Shown here: one piece after another, positions 5,457 to 13,600 of the stretch
How the letters are laid out: each line of letters opens with the position of its first letter
Position numbering within the stretch: position 1 is the stretch's first letter
Assembly (NCBI GenBank): GCA_003518045.1
Contig: DOZK01000018.1
Location: 9,938 to 38,061, forward strand
Direction of reading: 5' to 3'
DNA length: 28,124 nucleotides
From: Candidatus Nomurabacteria bacterium
Lineage (GTDB): Bacteria > Patescibacteriota > Minisyncoccia > Phycocordibacterales > UBA5272
Program-made: the position numbers and the translations under genes
Notes under the pieces: model-generated
Database searches by the model: none
What the model was told of the DNA's origin: nothing
Seen by the model: only the letters and a program-made list of their open reading frames with translations

Positions 5457-5468
5457 ACAAGATTATTG

Positions 5469-5477
5469 TGATATTAT
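5469..5477 (+). promoter_or_regulatory. Extended -10 promoter (leaderless geometry)
   Basis: TG-A-TATTAT with six bases to the ATG at 5484. It starts only 13 bases after the ATTCC repeat. Confidence 0.65.
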
Positions 5478-5483
5478 CTAGTT

Positions 5484-5894
5484 ATGGATATTTTTGAAGA
5501 AATTAAAAAATTAAATTTTCCGAAAGGGGAATATATTGTGGTTGGTAGTGGAATAATGAAAGTAAAAGGTATTAGAGATACTAATGATTTGGATATTGTT
5601 GTTACGCCAGAATTATTTGAAAAATGTAAAAATGATGGCTGGGAAATTAACGAGTGGACAAAGGTAGGAATAGAAGGGAAAGAATGGCTTAAGAAAGGCG
5701 ATGTTGATGTGTATGCGCAACTTAGTCGAAAAAATGGAAGTCTTTCGGTAGAAGATTTATTAAAAAACAGCGAAGAGATAAATGGAATTTCATTTATAAC
5801 TTTAGAAGCTTTAATTGATTTTAAACGTGAATATGGTCGCCCAAAAGATTTTGAAGATATAAAAATGATTGAGAATTATCTTTTGTCGAAATGA
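5484..5894 (+). CDS. Nucleotidyltransferase-fold protein
   Basis: A 136-residue protein with the polymerase-beta-type nucleotidyltransferase signature: G-S at residues 21-22 and D-L-D-I at 35-38, spaced as in the hG[GS]-x-DhDh motif, with an R-D-T before it. The tail R-P-K-D-F-E-D-I is also common in small nucleotidyltransferase-like proteins such as AbiEii relatives and MNT-type antitoxins. It could transfer a nucleotide to a protein or RNA, but no partner (for example a HEPN gene) lies next to it and the substrate is unknown. A 12-bp-arm palindrome follows eight bases after the stop. Confidence 0.65.
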   Translation: MDIFEEIKKLNFPKGEYIVVGSGIMKVKGIRDTNDLDIVVTPELFEKCKNDGWEINEWTKVGIEGKEWLKKGDVDVYAQLSRKNGSLSVEDLLKNSEEINGISFITLEALIDFKREYGRPKDFEDIKMIENYLLSK

Positions 5895-5901
5895 TAAATC
5901 T

Positions 5902-5928
5902 TTTTACATAGGGTACCCCTATGTAAAA
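5902..5928. promoter_or_regulatory. Perfect palindrome, possible operator
   Basis: TTTTACATAGGG-TAC-CCCTATGTAAAA has 12-bp perfect arms. It ends four bases before the -35 of the promoter at 5933-5960, which is a normal place for a regulator site. No T-tract fits an efficient terminator on either strand, although it also follows the gene at 5484. Confidence 0.6.
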
Positions 5929-5932
5929 TAAG

Positions 5933-5960
5933 TTGATTAAAAATAATTAAGGAGTAGAAT
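5933..5960 (+). promoter_or_regulatory. Promoter of the small-protein operon
   Basis: TTGATT, a 16-bp spacer and TAGAAT. The predicted leader of about 22 nt carries AGGAGAG ahead of the first ATG. Confidence 0.55.
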
Positions 5961-5988
5961 AAATTTGTCTACAACATAGGAGAGAGAC

Positions 5989-6246
5989 ATGAAGTTCTTT
6001 GCGTTTTTGGTTTTCCGGTTTTTACCAAAGCCGAGGTATCAATTTTGGCTGCCACAAAGGGGAGCAGACTATGCGTTGTTTCACTACAAGTGCAAAGCTT
6101 TGGCCGTTCAGTGGGTGAAGGATCAACTCTTTACGTTGGATGAGGAGTATCGTGCAAGGGTGTGTTTTGAAGAAAAACCACCCACCATCGCTTCGATCAA
6201 CCACCGGTATTATGGTGAGTTGCCACCAATCAATACAAAAAGCTGA
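5989..6246 (+). CDS. Small protein of unknown function, PKPRY family member 1
   Basis: An 85-residue protein not recognised from any known family. It starts after a good AGGAGAG site. The N-terminus is short and hydrophobic (K-F-F-A-F-L-V-F-R-F-L) and runs into PKPRY, then R-G-A-D-Y-A and an A-V-Q-W-V-K helix. The next gene encodes the same motif order, so the two are paralogues. Codon choice (CGG, GCC, CCG) and the Shine-Dalgarno site differ from the surrounding leaderless genes. The hydrophobic stretch is short for a membrane helix and could be a signal-like anchor. Confidence 0.6.
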   Translation: MKFFAFLVFRFLPKPRYQFWLPQRGADYALFHYKCKALAVQWVKDQLFTLDEEYRARVCFEEKPPTIASINHRYYGELPPINTKS

Positions 6247-6266
6247 ATACCAACAGGAGAAAGACA

Positions 6267-6653
6267 ATGAAACAGTTCTTTAATTTTTTGGCACTTCTTC
6301 TGGTTTTGATTTTTCCGAAGCCTCGGTATGCAAGATTGAGAGGGAAAGACTATGCCTTCTATTACGAAATGTGGCAACGGCGGGCCGTTGTCTAGTTGAA
6401 ATGGTTGATTGAAAAAATTGATCCACCAAAAGTCGGAATCGAGTTGTTCAACTATAAACATCCAGACCTTGTGGACTCGGCGCTCCAGCAACAAGGGCTT
6501 GTTGAATATTGGCAACGGCGAGCTGCAATAATGGCTGGCGATATGTCAACAACACCAGGAGGAGTTCTTGGTCGTTTGCACAAACAAACTGAAGCAGGGT
6601 TGCAACCACTTTTCAAGCAGGCCAGCCAAGCACTCAACAAGGAGGGTCTTTAG
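6267..6653 (+). pseudogene. PKPRY family member 2, interrupted by an in-frame TAG
   Basis: After an AGGAGAAAG site the ATG at 6267 opens a frame with a hydrophobic N-terminus, PKPRY, R-G-K-D-Y-A-F-Y-Y and W-Q-R-R-A-V-V, then TAG at 6393-6395, and the same frame continues to TAG at 6651-6653 (128 codons in total). In the paralogue upstream the matching place is A-V-Q-W-V-K, so TAG stands where a CAG (Gln) codon is expected, a one-base change. Past the stop, W-Q-R-R-A appears again near 6510. It could be a nonsense mutant, a 42-residue protein plus a restarted downstream ORF at TTG 6396, or a readthrough case. The first part alone may still be functional. Confidence 0.55.
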
Positions 6654-6680
6654 CAAAATCCATATTCAAGGAGATTTAAG

Positions 6681-6881
6681 ATGCCACGAGTAAAACGTTT
6701 GGGATTGACGGACAATCTTCCCAAACTCCAACCAAAGGAAATTGTGGAGACTCGAGAGTCTGTTCGCAAGAGTACCGGCACTAGTGCCGAAAGGGTCTCT
6801 GCGAAAATTACAGCAAGGCATCAGCGAGAAAGTGACGCCTTGGTTCGTTTTTGGGCCAGAGGCCCGCATATTGTTTTCTGA
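6681..6881 (+). CDS. Small basic protein of unknown function
   Basis: A 66-residue protein with a strong AAGGAG site eight bases before ATG. It is rich in Arg, Lys, Ser and Thr and has no hydrophobic segment, so it may bind nucleic acid, but no motif is recognised. It is the last gene of the operon and is followed after ten bases by a terminator. It shares the codon style of the two preceding genes. Confidence 0.5.
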   Translation: MPRVKRLGLTDNLPKLQPKEIVETRESVRKSTGTSAERVSAKITARHQRESDALVRFWARGPHIVF

Positions 6882-6890
6882 AGCAATGTC

Positions 6891-6919
6891 AAAAAAGCCG
6901 CCGGCAGGTGGCTTTTTTT
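6891..6919 (+). terminator. Terminator of the small-protein operon
   Basis: AAAAAAGCCGCC-GGCA-GGTGGC followed by seven T; the arms pair fully with one G-U. Confidence 0.85.
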
Positions 6920-6928
6920 CATGCAAAC

Positions 6929-6956
6929 ACTGGATTCCAACTTTCGTTGGAATGAC
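6929..6956. repeat. ATTCC dispersed palindrome
   Basis: Same unit as at 1293-1320, placed ten bases after the terminator. Confidence 0.8.
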
Positions 6957-7012
6957 AACAGAAATATAAATATAGGGATGATAGGGGCTGTATTTACTGT
7001 ATTTCCTATATC

Positions 7013-7047
7013 ATAACCAATAACTAATAACAAATAACTAATAACTG
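7013..7047 (+). repeat. ATAACNA heptad array, five units
   Basis: ATAACCA, ATAACTA, ATAACAA, ATAACTA and ATAACTG in perfect phase, just upstream of the rpoB promoter. Confidence 0.85.
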
Positions 7048-7080
7048 GGCCACTTATCCACATAATCCACCTTTTAGCTC

Positions 7081-7109
7081 TTGCTATTTTTAAAAAAGCC
7101 TGGTATAAT
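7081..7109 (+). promoter_or_regulatory. rpoBC promoter
   Basis: TTGCTA, a 17-bp spacer and an extended -10 TG-G-TATAAT. Start of transcription is expected near 7116, giving a leader of about 150 nt. Confidence 0.8.
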
Positions 7110-7112
7110 CCA

Positions 7113-7264
7113 CCCACTATTGACCACTGATTTAGTTACGAGCGAGGACAATAAAGATAGTATAAAGAGTAAAAACGGGCGAATTATTGTGGGATTATCC
7201 AGTTTCTAATTATTTATATATTAAAGCCAAAGTGAAATGATTTGCTTTGGCACAATTTGTTGTT
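7113..7264 (+). promoter_or_regulatory. rpoB 5' leader
   Basis: CCCAC (7113-7117) can pair with GTGGG (7189-7193), closing a domain of about 80 nt; GGAT/ATCC forms a small hairpin at 7192-7200. GTTTCTAATTATT at 7202-7214 recurs at 14883-14895 in the leader of the surface protein. No Shine-Dalgarno site precedes ATG 7265. No ribosomal protein gene lies upstream, so rpoBC is transcribed alone here. Confidence 0.45.
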
Positions 7265-10200
7265 ATGCCAAAAACACACCGCAAAGAACTCCCAGTGAAA
7301 ACATTCTCTAAATATAGAGAACCACTTACTAAACTACCTAACCTCGTCGAAAACCAACTCATCTCATACAAAGACCTCACTGAACGTGGCATCGCGGAAA
7401 TTTTCCGTGAATTCTCACCACTTCATGACTACTCTGAGAAAAAATTTGACCTTGAATTTATTTCATTCGAACTTTCACCAGCAAAGTATGATGAAGTTTA
7501 TGCAAAGGAAAATAAACTTACTTACGAAGCTCCACTTCGCGCTCGTGTAAAACTCTCAAACAAAATTCTAAATACAGTTAAGGAACAGGAAATCTTCATG
7601 GCAGATTTTCCTTTGATGACTATTCACGGAACATTCATCATTAACGGTGTTGAACGTGTAGTTGTTCCTCAGCTTGCTCGCTCATTCGGTGTATTCTTTG
7701 ATTCAGAAGAATCAAAAGGCAAAAAATATTTCGGTGCAAAAATCATTCCTTCACGTGGTGTGTGGATTGAACTTGGCACAGAATCAGATGGTGGCATATA
7801 TGTTCGTATCGACAAAAAGCGTAAATTCTCCGCAATTGCGCTTCTTCGTGTTATGGGTCTAACAACCGACGAACAAATCAAAAAAGCCTTTGAAGGGCGC
7901 GACTTTGCATTGCAGGCAATCACAGCATTACTTGAACGTGATGAAGTAAAAACAATACACGATTCTTATATTGAAATTTATAAGCGTCTTCGTGATGGAG
8001 ATTTAGCTACTCCTGAGAATGCTAAGGAATATGTTGACTCAATTCTTTCACCTGAACGTTATGACCTTTCTCCTGTTGGACGTTTTCGTTTCAACAAGCG
8101 TTTCGGTAAGCCAATTGACCCAAAGACAGACAAAGATGCAGCACGTCGCACTCTTTCAAAAGAAGATATGGTTGAAATCATTAACTATTTCGTTGAATTA
8201 AATAATAATCCAAATGCTGAGGAAGATGATATCGACCATTTAGGCTCACGTCGTGTTCGTTATGTTGGAGAAATGATGGCCGGTAAAATCCGTACAGGTA
8301 TGATGCAAATGAAGAGAAATATTCAAGATAAAATGTCTGTTATCGACACAGATACAACTCTTCCTATTGCGATAATCAATCAGCGTCCACTACAAGCTCG
8401 TATTAAAGAATTCTTTACGACAAACCAGCTTTCACAGTTCATGAACCAAGAGAACTTGCTCGCAGAAGTTGAACATCTACGTACACTCTCCGCCCTTGGT
8501 CCCGGAGGATTAACTCGTGAGCGCGCCGGATTTGAAGTTCGTGATGTTCACACTTCACATTATGGTCGTGTTTGCCCAATTCACACTCCAGAAGGTCCAA
8601 ACATTGGTCTTATTTTACGTTTGTCTAATTACGCTCGCATAAATGATTTCGGTATTATCGAAACTCCTTATGTAAAAGTTGTAAAAGGAAAAATTACAAA
8701 AGAAATTATTTATATGAACGCTCTTGAAGAAGAACGTTACATTATTGCTCATGCTGGAAACGAAGTTGATAAAGATGGAAAGTTAGTTAATCCACAAACA
8801 GAAGTTCGTAAGGACAGCCAGCCAGCTCTTGTGCCACGTGATGATGTTGATTTCATCGACGTAGCAACTAATCAGGCTTTCTCTGTTGCGACTTCTATGA
8901 TTCCTTTCCTAGAACACAATGATGCGACTCGTTCACTGATGGGAAGTAATATGCAGAAGCAAGCAGTGCCACTTATGTGTCCAGAGGCTCCACTTGTAGC
9001 GACAGGTATGGAAAGAGAAGCAGCGAAGAATATTGGAAGACTTGTTCTAGCAGATGAGGCAGGTGAAGTTAAATATGTTGATGCGAAGAAAATTGTTATA
9101 AAGGCTGAGAAGAAAGAATATACTTATGATTTGATTAACTTTGCTCGTACAAACGCTTTTAACCTTTTCCATCAGAGACCTATAGTTTCAATTGGTGAAA
9201 AAGTTAAGAAAGGACAAGTGTTGGCGGATGCCGCAACATCGGACAATGGTCAGATTGCTCTTGGTCATAATGTTCGTGTAGCTTTCCTATCATGGAATGG
9301 TGCGAACTATGAAGATGCTATTATTCTTTCAGAAAGATTGGTTAAGGATAGTAAATTCTCATCAATTCACATTGAAGAATTCGTATGTAATGTTCGTGAT
9401 ACAAAATTAGGAGCAGAAATTACAACACATGACATTCCAAACGTTGGTGAAAGTAAATTAAAAAATCTTGATGAAGATGGAATTATTCGTGTTGGTGCTG
9501 AAGTTAGACCTGGGGATATTTTGGTTGGTAAAATTACACCAAAGGGCGAGACAGAACTTACTCCAGAGGAAAGACTACTTCGTTCTATTTTCGGTGAAAA
9601 AGTTCGTGATGTGAAAGATTCATCATTAAGACTAGATCATGGAAAGCGTGGACGTATTATCGGTGTAAAAGTTTTCTCACGTGAAAGAGGGGATAATTTG
9701 GAAAGTGGAATTATCAAGCGTGTTCACATTGAAGTTGCACAAGTTCGTAATATTTCTGTTGGAGATAAATTAGCTGGACGCCACGGAAACAAAGGAGTTA
9801 TCTCAACAATTCTTCCAATTGAAGAAATGCCATTCGCAGCTGATGGAACTCCAATTGATATTTTGTTAACACCACTAGGTGTGCCATCTCGTATGAACCT
9901 AGGACAAATTCTTGAAATGCATTTGGGATTAGCAGCGGAAACTCTTGGCTATCAAGCAGTTGTGCCATCATTCCAGGGAGCGTCAGACGCAGAAATTAAA
10001 GAAGAATTAGTTAAGGCTGGATTTAAAGAATCAGGAACAATGCAATTATATGATGGACGAACGGGCGAGGCTTTCAATCAAGAAACCGCCGTTGGCGTTA
10101 TGTATATAATGAAACTTCACCATATGGTTGAAGACAAGATACACATGCGATCAATCGGTCCTTACTCATTAATTACTCAGCAACCTCTTGGTGGAAAGGC

Positions 10201-10480
10201 TCAGGGTGGAGGTCAAAGATTTGGAGAAATGGAAGTATGGGCACTCGAAGGTTACGGGGCAGCACACATTTTGCGTGAAATGTTGACTGTAAAGTCAGAC
10301 GATATTGTCGGACGTTCAGCAGCATTCGATAGCATTATTAAAGGTGAAGATATACAAGAACCAAATACACCAGCATCATTTACAGTTATGTTGAATACTC
10401 TACGCGGACTATCGCTGGACGTTTCTCCTAGAAAGTTAGAAGGATACAACGAACCGTTAATTGGTGAATCATCTCTATAA
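7265..10480 (+). CDS. rpoB: DNA-directed RNA polymerase subunit beta
   Basis: A 1071-residue beta subunit, complete but short compared with the 1150-1350 residues usual elsewhere, as expected for a reduced genome without large lineage inserts. Landmarks seen: the rifampicin-region block with FMNQENLLAEVEHLRTL, then GPGGLTRERAGFEVRD and HTPEGPNIGLI; the G-D-K-L-A-G-R-H-G-N-K-G-V active-site region; and the C-terminal GGKAQGGGQRFGEMEVWALE that contacts beta prime. ATG 7265 is chosen over an in-frame TTG at 7247 because the protein then begins at a usual place before the conserved N-terminus. It is expressed with rpoC, 176 nt downstream. Confidence 0.97.
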   Translation: MPKTHRKELPVKTFSKYREPLTKLPNLVENQLISYKDLTERGIAEIFREFSPLHDYSEKKFDLEFISFELSPAKYDEVYAKENKLTYEAPLRARVKLSNKILNTVKEQEIFMADFPLMTIHGTFIINGVERVVVPQLARSFGVFFDSEESKGKKYFGAKIIPSRGVWIELGTESDGGIYVRIDKKRKFSAIALLRVMGLTTDEQIKKAFEGRDFALQAITALLERDEVKTIHDSYIEIYKRLRDGDLATPENAKEYVDSILSPERYDLSPVGRFRFNKRFGKPIDPKTDKDAARRTLSKEDMVEIINYFVELNNNPNAEEDDIDHLGSRRVRYVGEMMAGKIRTGMMQMKRNIQDKMSVIDTDTTLPIAIINQRPLQARIKEFFTTNQLSQFMNQENLLAEVEHLRTLSALGPGGLTRERAGFEVRDVHTSHYGRVCPIHTPEGPNIGLILRLSNYARINDFGIIETPYVKVVKGKITKEIIYMNALEEERYIIAHAGNEVDKDGKLVNPQTEVRKDSQPALVPRDDVDFIDVATNQAFSVATSMIPFLEHNDATRSLMGSNMQKQAVPLMCPEAPLVATGMEREAAKNIGRLVLADEAGEVKYVDAKKIVIKAEKKEYTYDLINFARTNAFNLFHQRPIVSIGEKVKKGQVLADAATSDNGQIALGHNVRVAFLSWNGANYEDAIILSERLVKDSKFSSIHIEEFVCNVRDTKLGAEITTHDIPNVGESKLKNLDEDGIIRVGAEVRPGDILVGKITPKGETELTPEERLLRSIFGEKVRDVKDSSLRLDHGKRGRIIGVKVFSRERGDNLESGIIKRVHIEVAQVRNISVGDKLAGRHGNKGVISTILPIEEMPFAADGTPIDILLTPLGVPSRMNLGQILEMHLGLAAETLGYQAVVPSFQGASDAEIKEELVKAGFKESGTMQLYDGRTGEAFNQETAVGVMYIMKLHHMVEDKIHMRSIGPYSLITQQPLGGKAQGGGQRFGEMEVWALEGYGAAHILREMLTVKSDDIVGRSAAFDSIIKGEDIQEPNTPASFTVMLNTLRGLSLDVSPRKLEGYNEPLIGESSL

Positions 10481-10519
10481 TTAAGCAAAATTAAGGAATG
10501 GAATGACTATAATTTTCTT

Positions 10520-10615
10520 ACCCAGCCACACATTACAAAATATATGAAAACAATATTAAATAATAAAAATATAATAGTAAAAAATAACTACATCGCTAAT
10601 GCGGTGTGGTTGGGT
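10520..10615 (+). promoter_or_regulatory. rpoB-rpoC intergenic structure with alternative hairpins
   Basis: ACCCAGCCACAC (10520-10531) pairs over 12 bp (one G-U) with GTGTGGTTGGGT (10604-10615) around a very AT-rich 72-nt loop. ACATCGC-TAAT-GCGGTGT (10590-10607) is a second hairpin that uses part of the same 3' strand, so the two exclude each other. The 176-nt spacer is long for rpoBC. Confidence 0.5.
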
Positions 10616-10656
10616 GGAATTTTTTATAATCGCTTCGCTCATTAAAAAATAACCAT

Positions 10657-13600
10657 ATGAAAACAATTGATACAACAAATTTTGACGGCCTTGCGATTAA
10701 AGTCGCATCACCTGAAGCAATCAGAAGCTGGTCCTTTGGTGAGGTAACAAAACCAGAGACCATCAACTACAGAACAGGACGCAGTGAACGTTATGGACTT
10801 TTCGATGAAAGAATTTTCGGTCCAGAAAAAGATTATGAATGTTATTGTGGAAAATATCGTCGCATCCGTTATAAGGATATTGTTTGTGAGAAGTGTGGAG
10901 TTGAAGTAACAAAGTCTATTGTTCGTCGTGAACGCATGGGACATATTGAACTTGCATCTCCAGTTGCGCATATTTGGTTTTTGCGTACTGTGCCTTCACG
11001 TATTTCACTTATTCTTTCTCAACCAGTATCTGATGTAGAAAAAGTTGTTTACTTTGCTGGATATATTATTAAATCAGTTAATCAAGAAGCTAAGGCAGAA
11101 ATTTTGGCTAATCTTGATAGTGAATTTAAAGCAAAAGTAAAATCAGCCAGCGATGAAAAGACACAAGATAAACTTCGTGAACTTTTAACTGCAACAAAGA
11201 AAGAAATTGAAGAAATTAAACCTTGGAAAATATTTGATGAATTAACATATCATAGATATGCCATGAAATATGGAACATGTTTTGAGGCTGGTATTGGAGC
11301 AGAAGCTATTTTTGATATTTTCAAGACTATTGATTTGTCAGAACTTGAAGCAAGAATTGTAGTTTTACTTGAAAAGATTAGTTCACTAGAACGTGATAAA
11401 GCTGAAAAGCGTCTTTCACTTGTTCGTGCATTTAAAAATGCTGGCATTCGTCCTGAATGGATGTTTATGACAGTTATTCCAGTTATACCACCAGGAATTC
11501 GTCCTATGGTTGCGCTTGAAGGAGGCCGTTATGCGGCGTCAGACGTGAATGATTTGTATCGTCGTGTTATCAATCGTAACAACCGTTTGAAGAAATTGAT
11601 GGAAATTGGTGCGCCGGATGTAATCCTTAGAAATGAAAAAAGAATTCTACAAGAAGCGGTAGATGCACTTATAGATAACTCTGCTCGTCATGGACAAGAC
11701 GCTGTTATGAGTCAATCACAGAAGCGTCAGCTAAAGTCATTGTCTGATAATTTGAAAGGAAAGCAAGGACTGCTTCGTGGAAACTTACTTGGAAAGCGTG
11801 TGGACTATTCAGCTCGTTCTGTAATTGTTGTTGGACCATCACTAGCACTTAATGAGTGTGGACTTCCAAAACATATGGCACTTGAACTTTTCAAGCCATT
11901 CGTAATTTCAAAATTATTAGAAAGAGAATTAGCATTCAACATTCGTGGTGCGAATAAATTAATAGAAGAAAGTATTCCAGAAGTGTGGGCAATTCTTGAA
12001 GAATGTATTGAAGGAAAATTCGTACTTCTAAACCGTGCGCCGACACTTCACAGATTAGGTATTCAAGCTTTCAACCCAAAATTGATTGAAGGTAATGCTA
12101 TTTCTCTTCACCCACTAGTTTGTTCGGCTTTCAACGCTGACTTCGATGGAGACCAAATGGCTGTTCACTTACCATTATCCGCTTTAGCTCAGGAAGAAGC
12201 TCGCACACTTATGGCTGCTAACAGAAACTTGTTAAAGCCAGGGTCTGGAGATTCTATTGTTAGTCCACGTATGGACATGGTCCTCGGAGCTTATTGGATG
12301 ACAAAAGTTATTGAAGGAGAAAAAGGTGAAGGAAAAATATTCCCAACACCAAATGAAGCAATCACTGCTTATGACTTCGGTATTGTTTCTTTCCGCGCAA
12401 AAATTACAGTTATGCCAAGTGATAAAGCAAAATATTCTGCATTTGGTGGTAAGCCATTTCAAACTACAATTGGAAGACTTTTGTTCAACTCTGTTTTCCC
12501 ATCAGACTTCCCATATATAAATGAAGAAGTGAATGTTAAAAAAATAAACACAATTGTTGATGAAGTTATTCTAGCTTATGGAGCAGAAGTTGCACCAACA
12601 GTAATTGATAAAATTAAAACTTTCGGTTACAAATATGCAACAGTTTCAGGAACAACTTGGAATATTGATGCAGTGAAAGTTCCAAAAGAAAAAGGTGAAT
12701 TAGTAAAAGAAGGTTGGGAATTAGCAGGACGAGTGGACGAATCTTTTGCAGAAGGTTTACTTTCTGATGAAGAACGTTATGAAAAGACAATTGAAGTATG
12801 GCAAGCAGTTAGAAGTAAAATTGAAAAACTTATTCCAGCATCACTCGAAAAGCATGGATCAGTTTACGATTTGATTAACTCAGGAGCCAGAGGTTCTATT
12901 GCTCAGGTTATTCAAATGGCCGGAATGAAAGGAATTATTGTGAACAACTCAGGACGAAACTTGGACTTCCCAGTTATTTCTTCTTACAAAGAAGGACTAA
13001 CACCACTTGAATATTTCATTACAACTTATGGAGCTAGAAAAGGAAACTCAGATACGGCTCTTAAAACTGCTCAAGCTGGATATCTTACACGACGTCTCGT
13101 GGATGTGGCACAGGATGCTATTATCACAGAAATTGATTGTGGTACTAAGGAAAGTAAAATTGTTCGTAAAGAAAATGCTCTAGGAATTGAAGTTCCAATT
13201 TCAAAAAATATTCGTGGACGTATTATTGCTGAAGATATTGTTGTTGACGGTAAGGTTCTATTTAAGAAAAATCACCTCATTAACAAAGATGATTCAGTTA
13301 TAGTAGAAAATGCTGGTGTACAAGAGGCGAAAGTATTTTCTCCACTTATGTGTCAGTCATTACATGGTATTTGCCAGAAATGTTATGGACTAGATATGGG
13401 GCGTAACAAAAAAGTAGACTTGGGTGAAGCTGTTGGAATAGTCGCTGCACAGGCTATTGGTGAACCAGGAACACAGCTTACTATGCGTACTTTCCATTCA
13501 GGAGGAGTTTCAGGAGTGGATATTACACAAGGTCTTCCTCGTGTTGAAGAAATCTTCGAAAGAAGAATGCCAAAAAATCCTGCAATTATTGCTCATGAAG

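Noticed and set aside
5902..5928. Palindrome as an intrinsic terminator of the nucleotidyltransferase gene
   Set aside because: No T-tract follows on plus and the loop is within GGGTACCC; its place beside a -35 suits an operator better, although termination is not excluded.
6393..6395. TAG recoded as Gln throughout the genome
   Set aside because: TAG ends hicB, hicA, the hydrolase, the RelE-type gene and the same interrupted frame, so it acts as a stop here.
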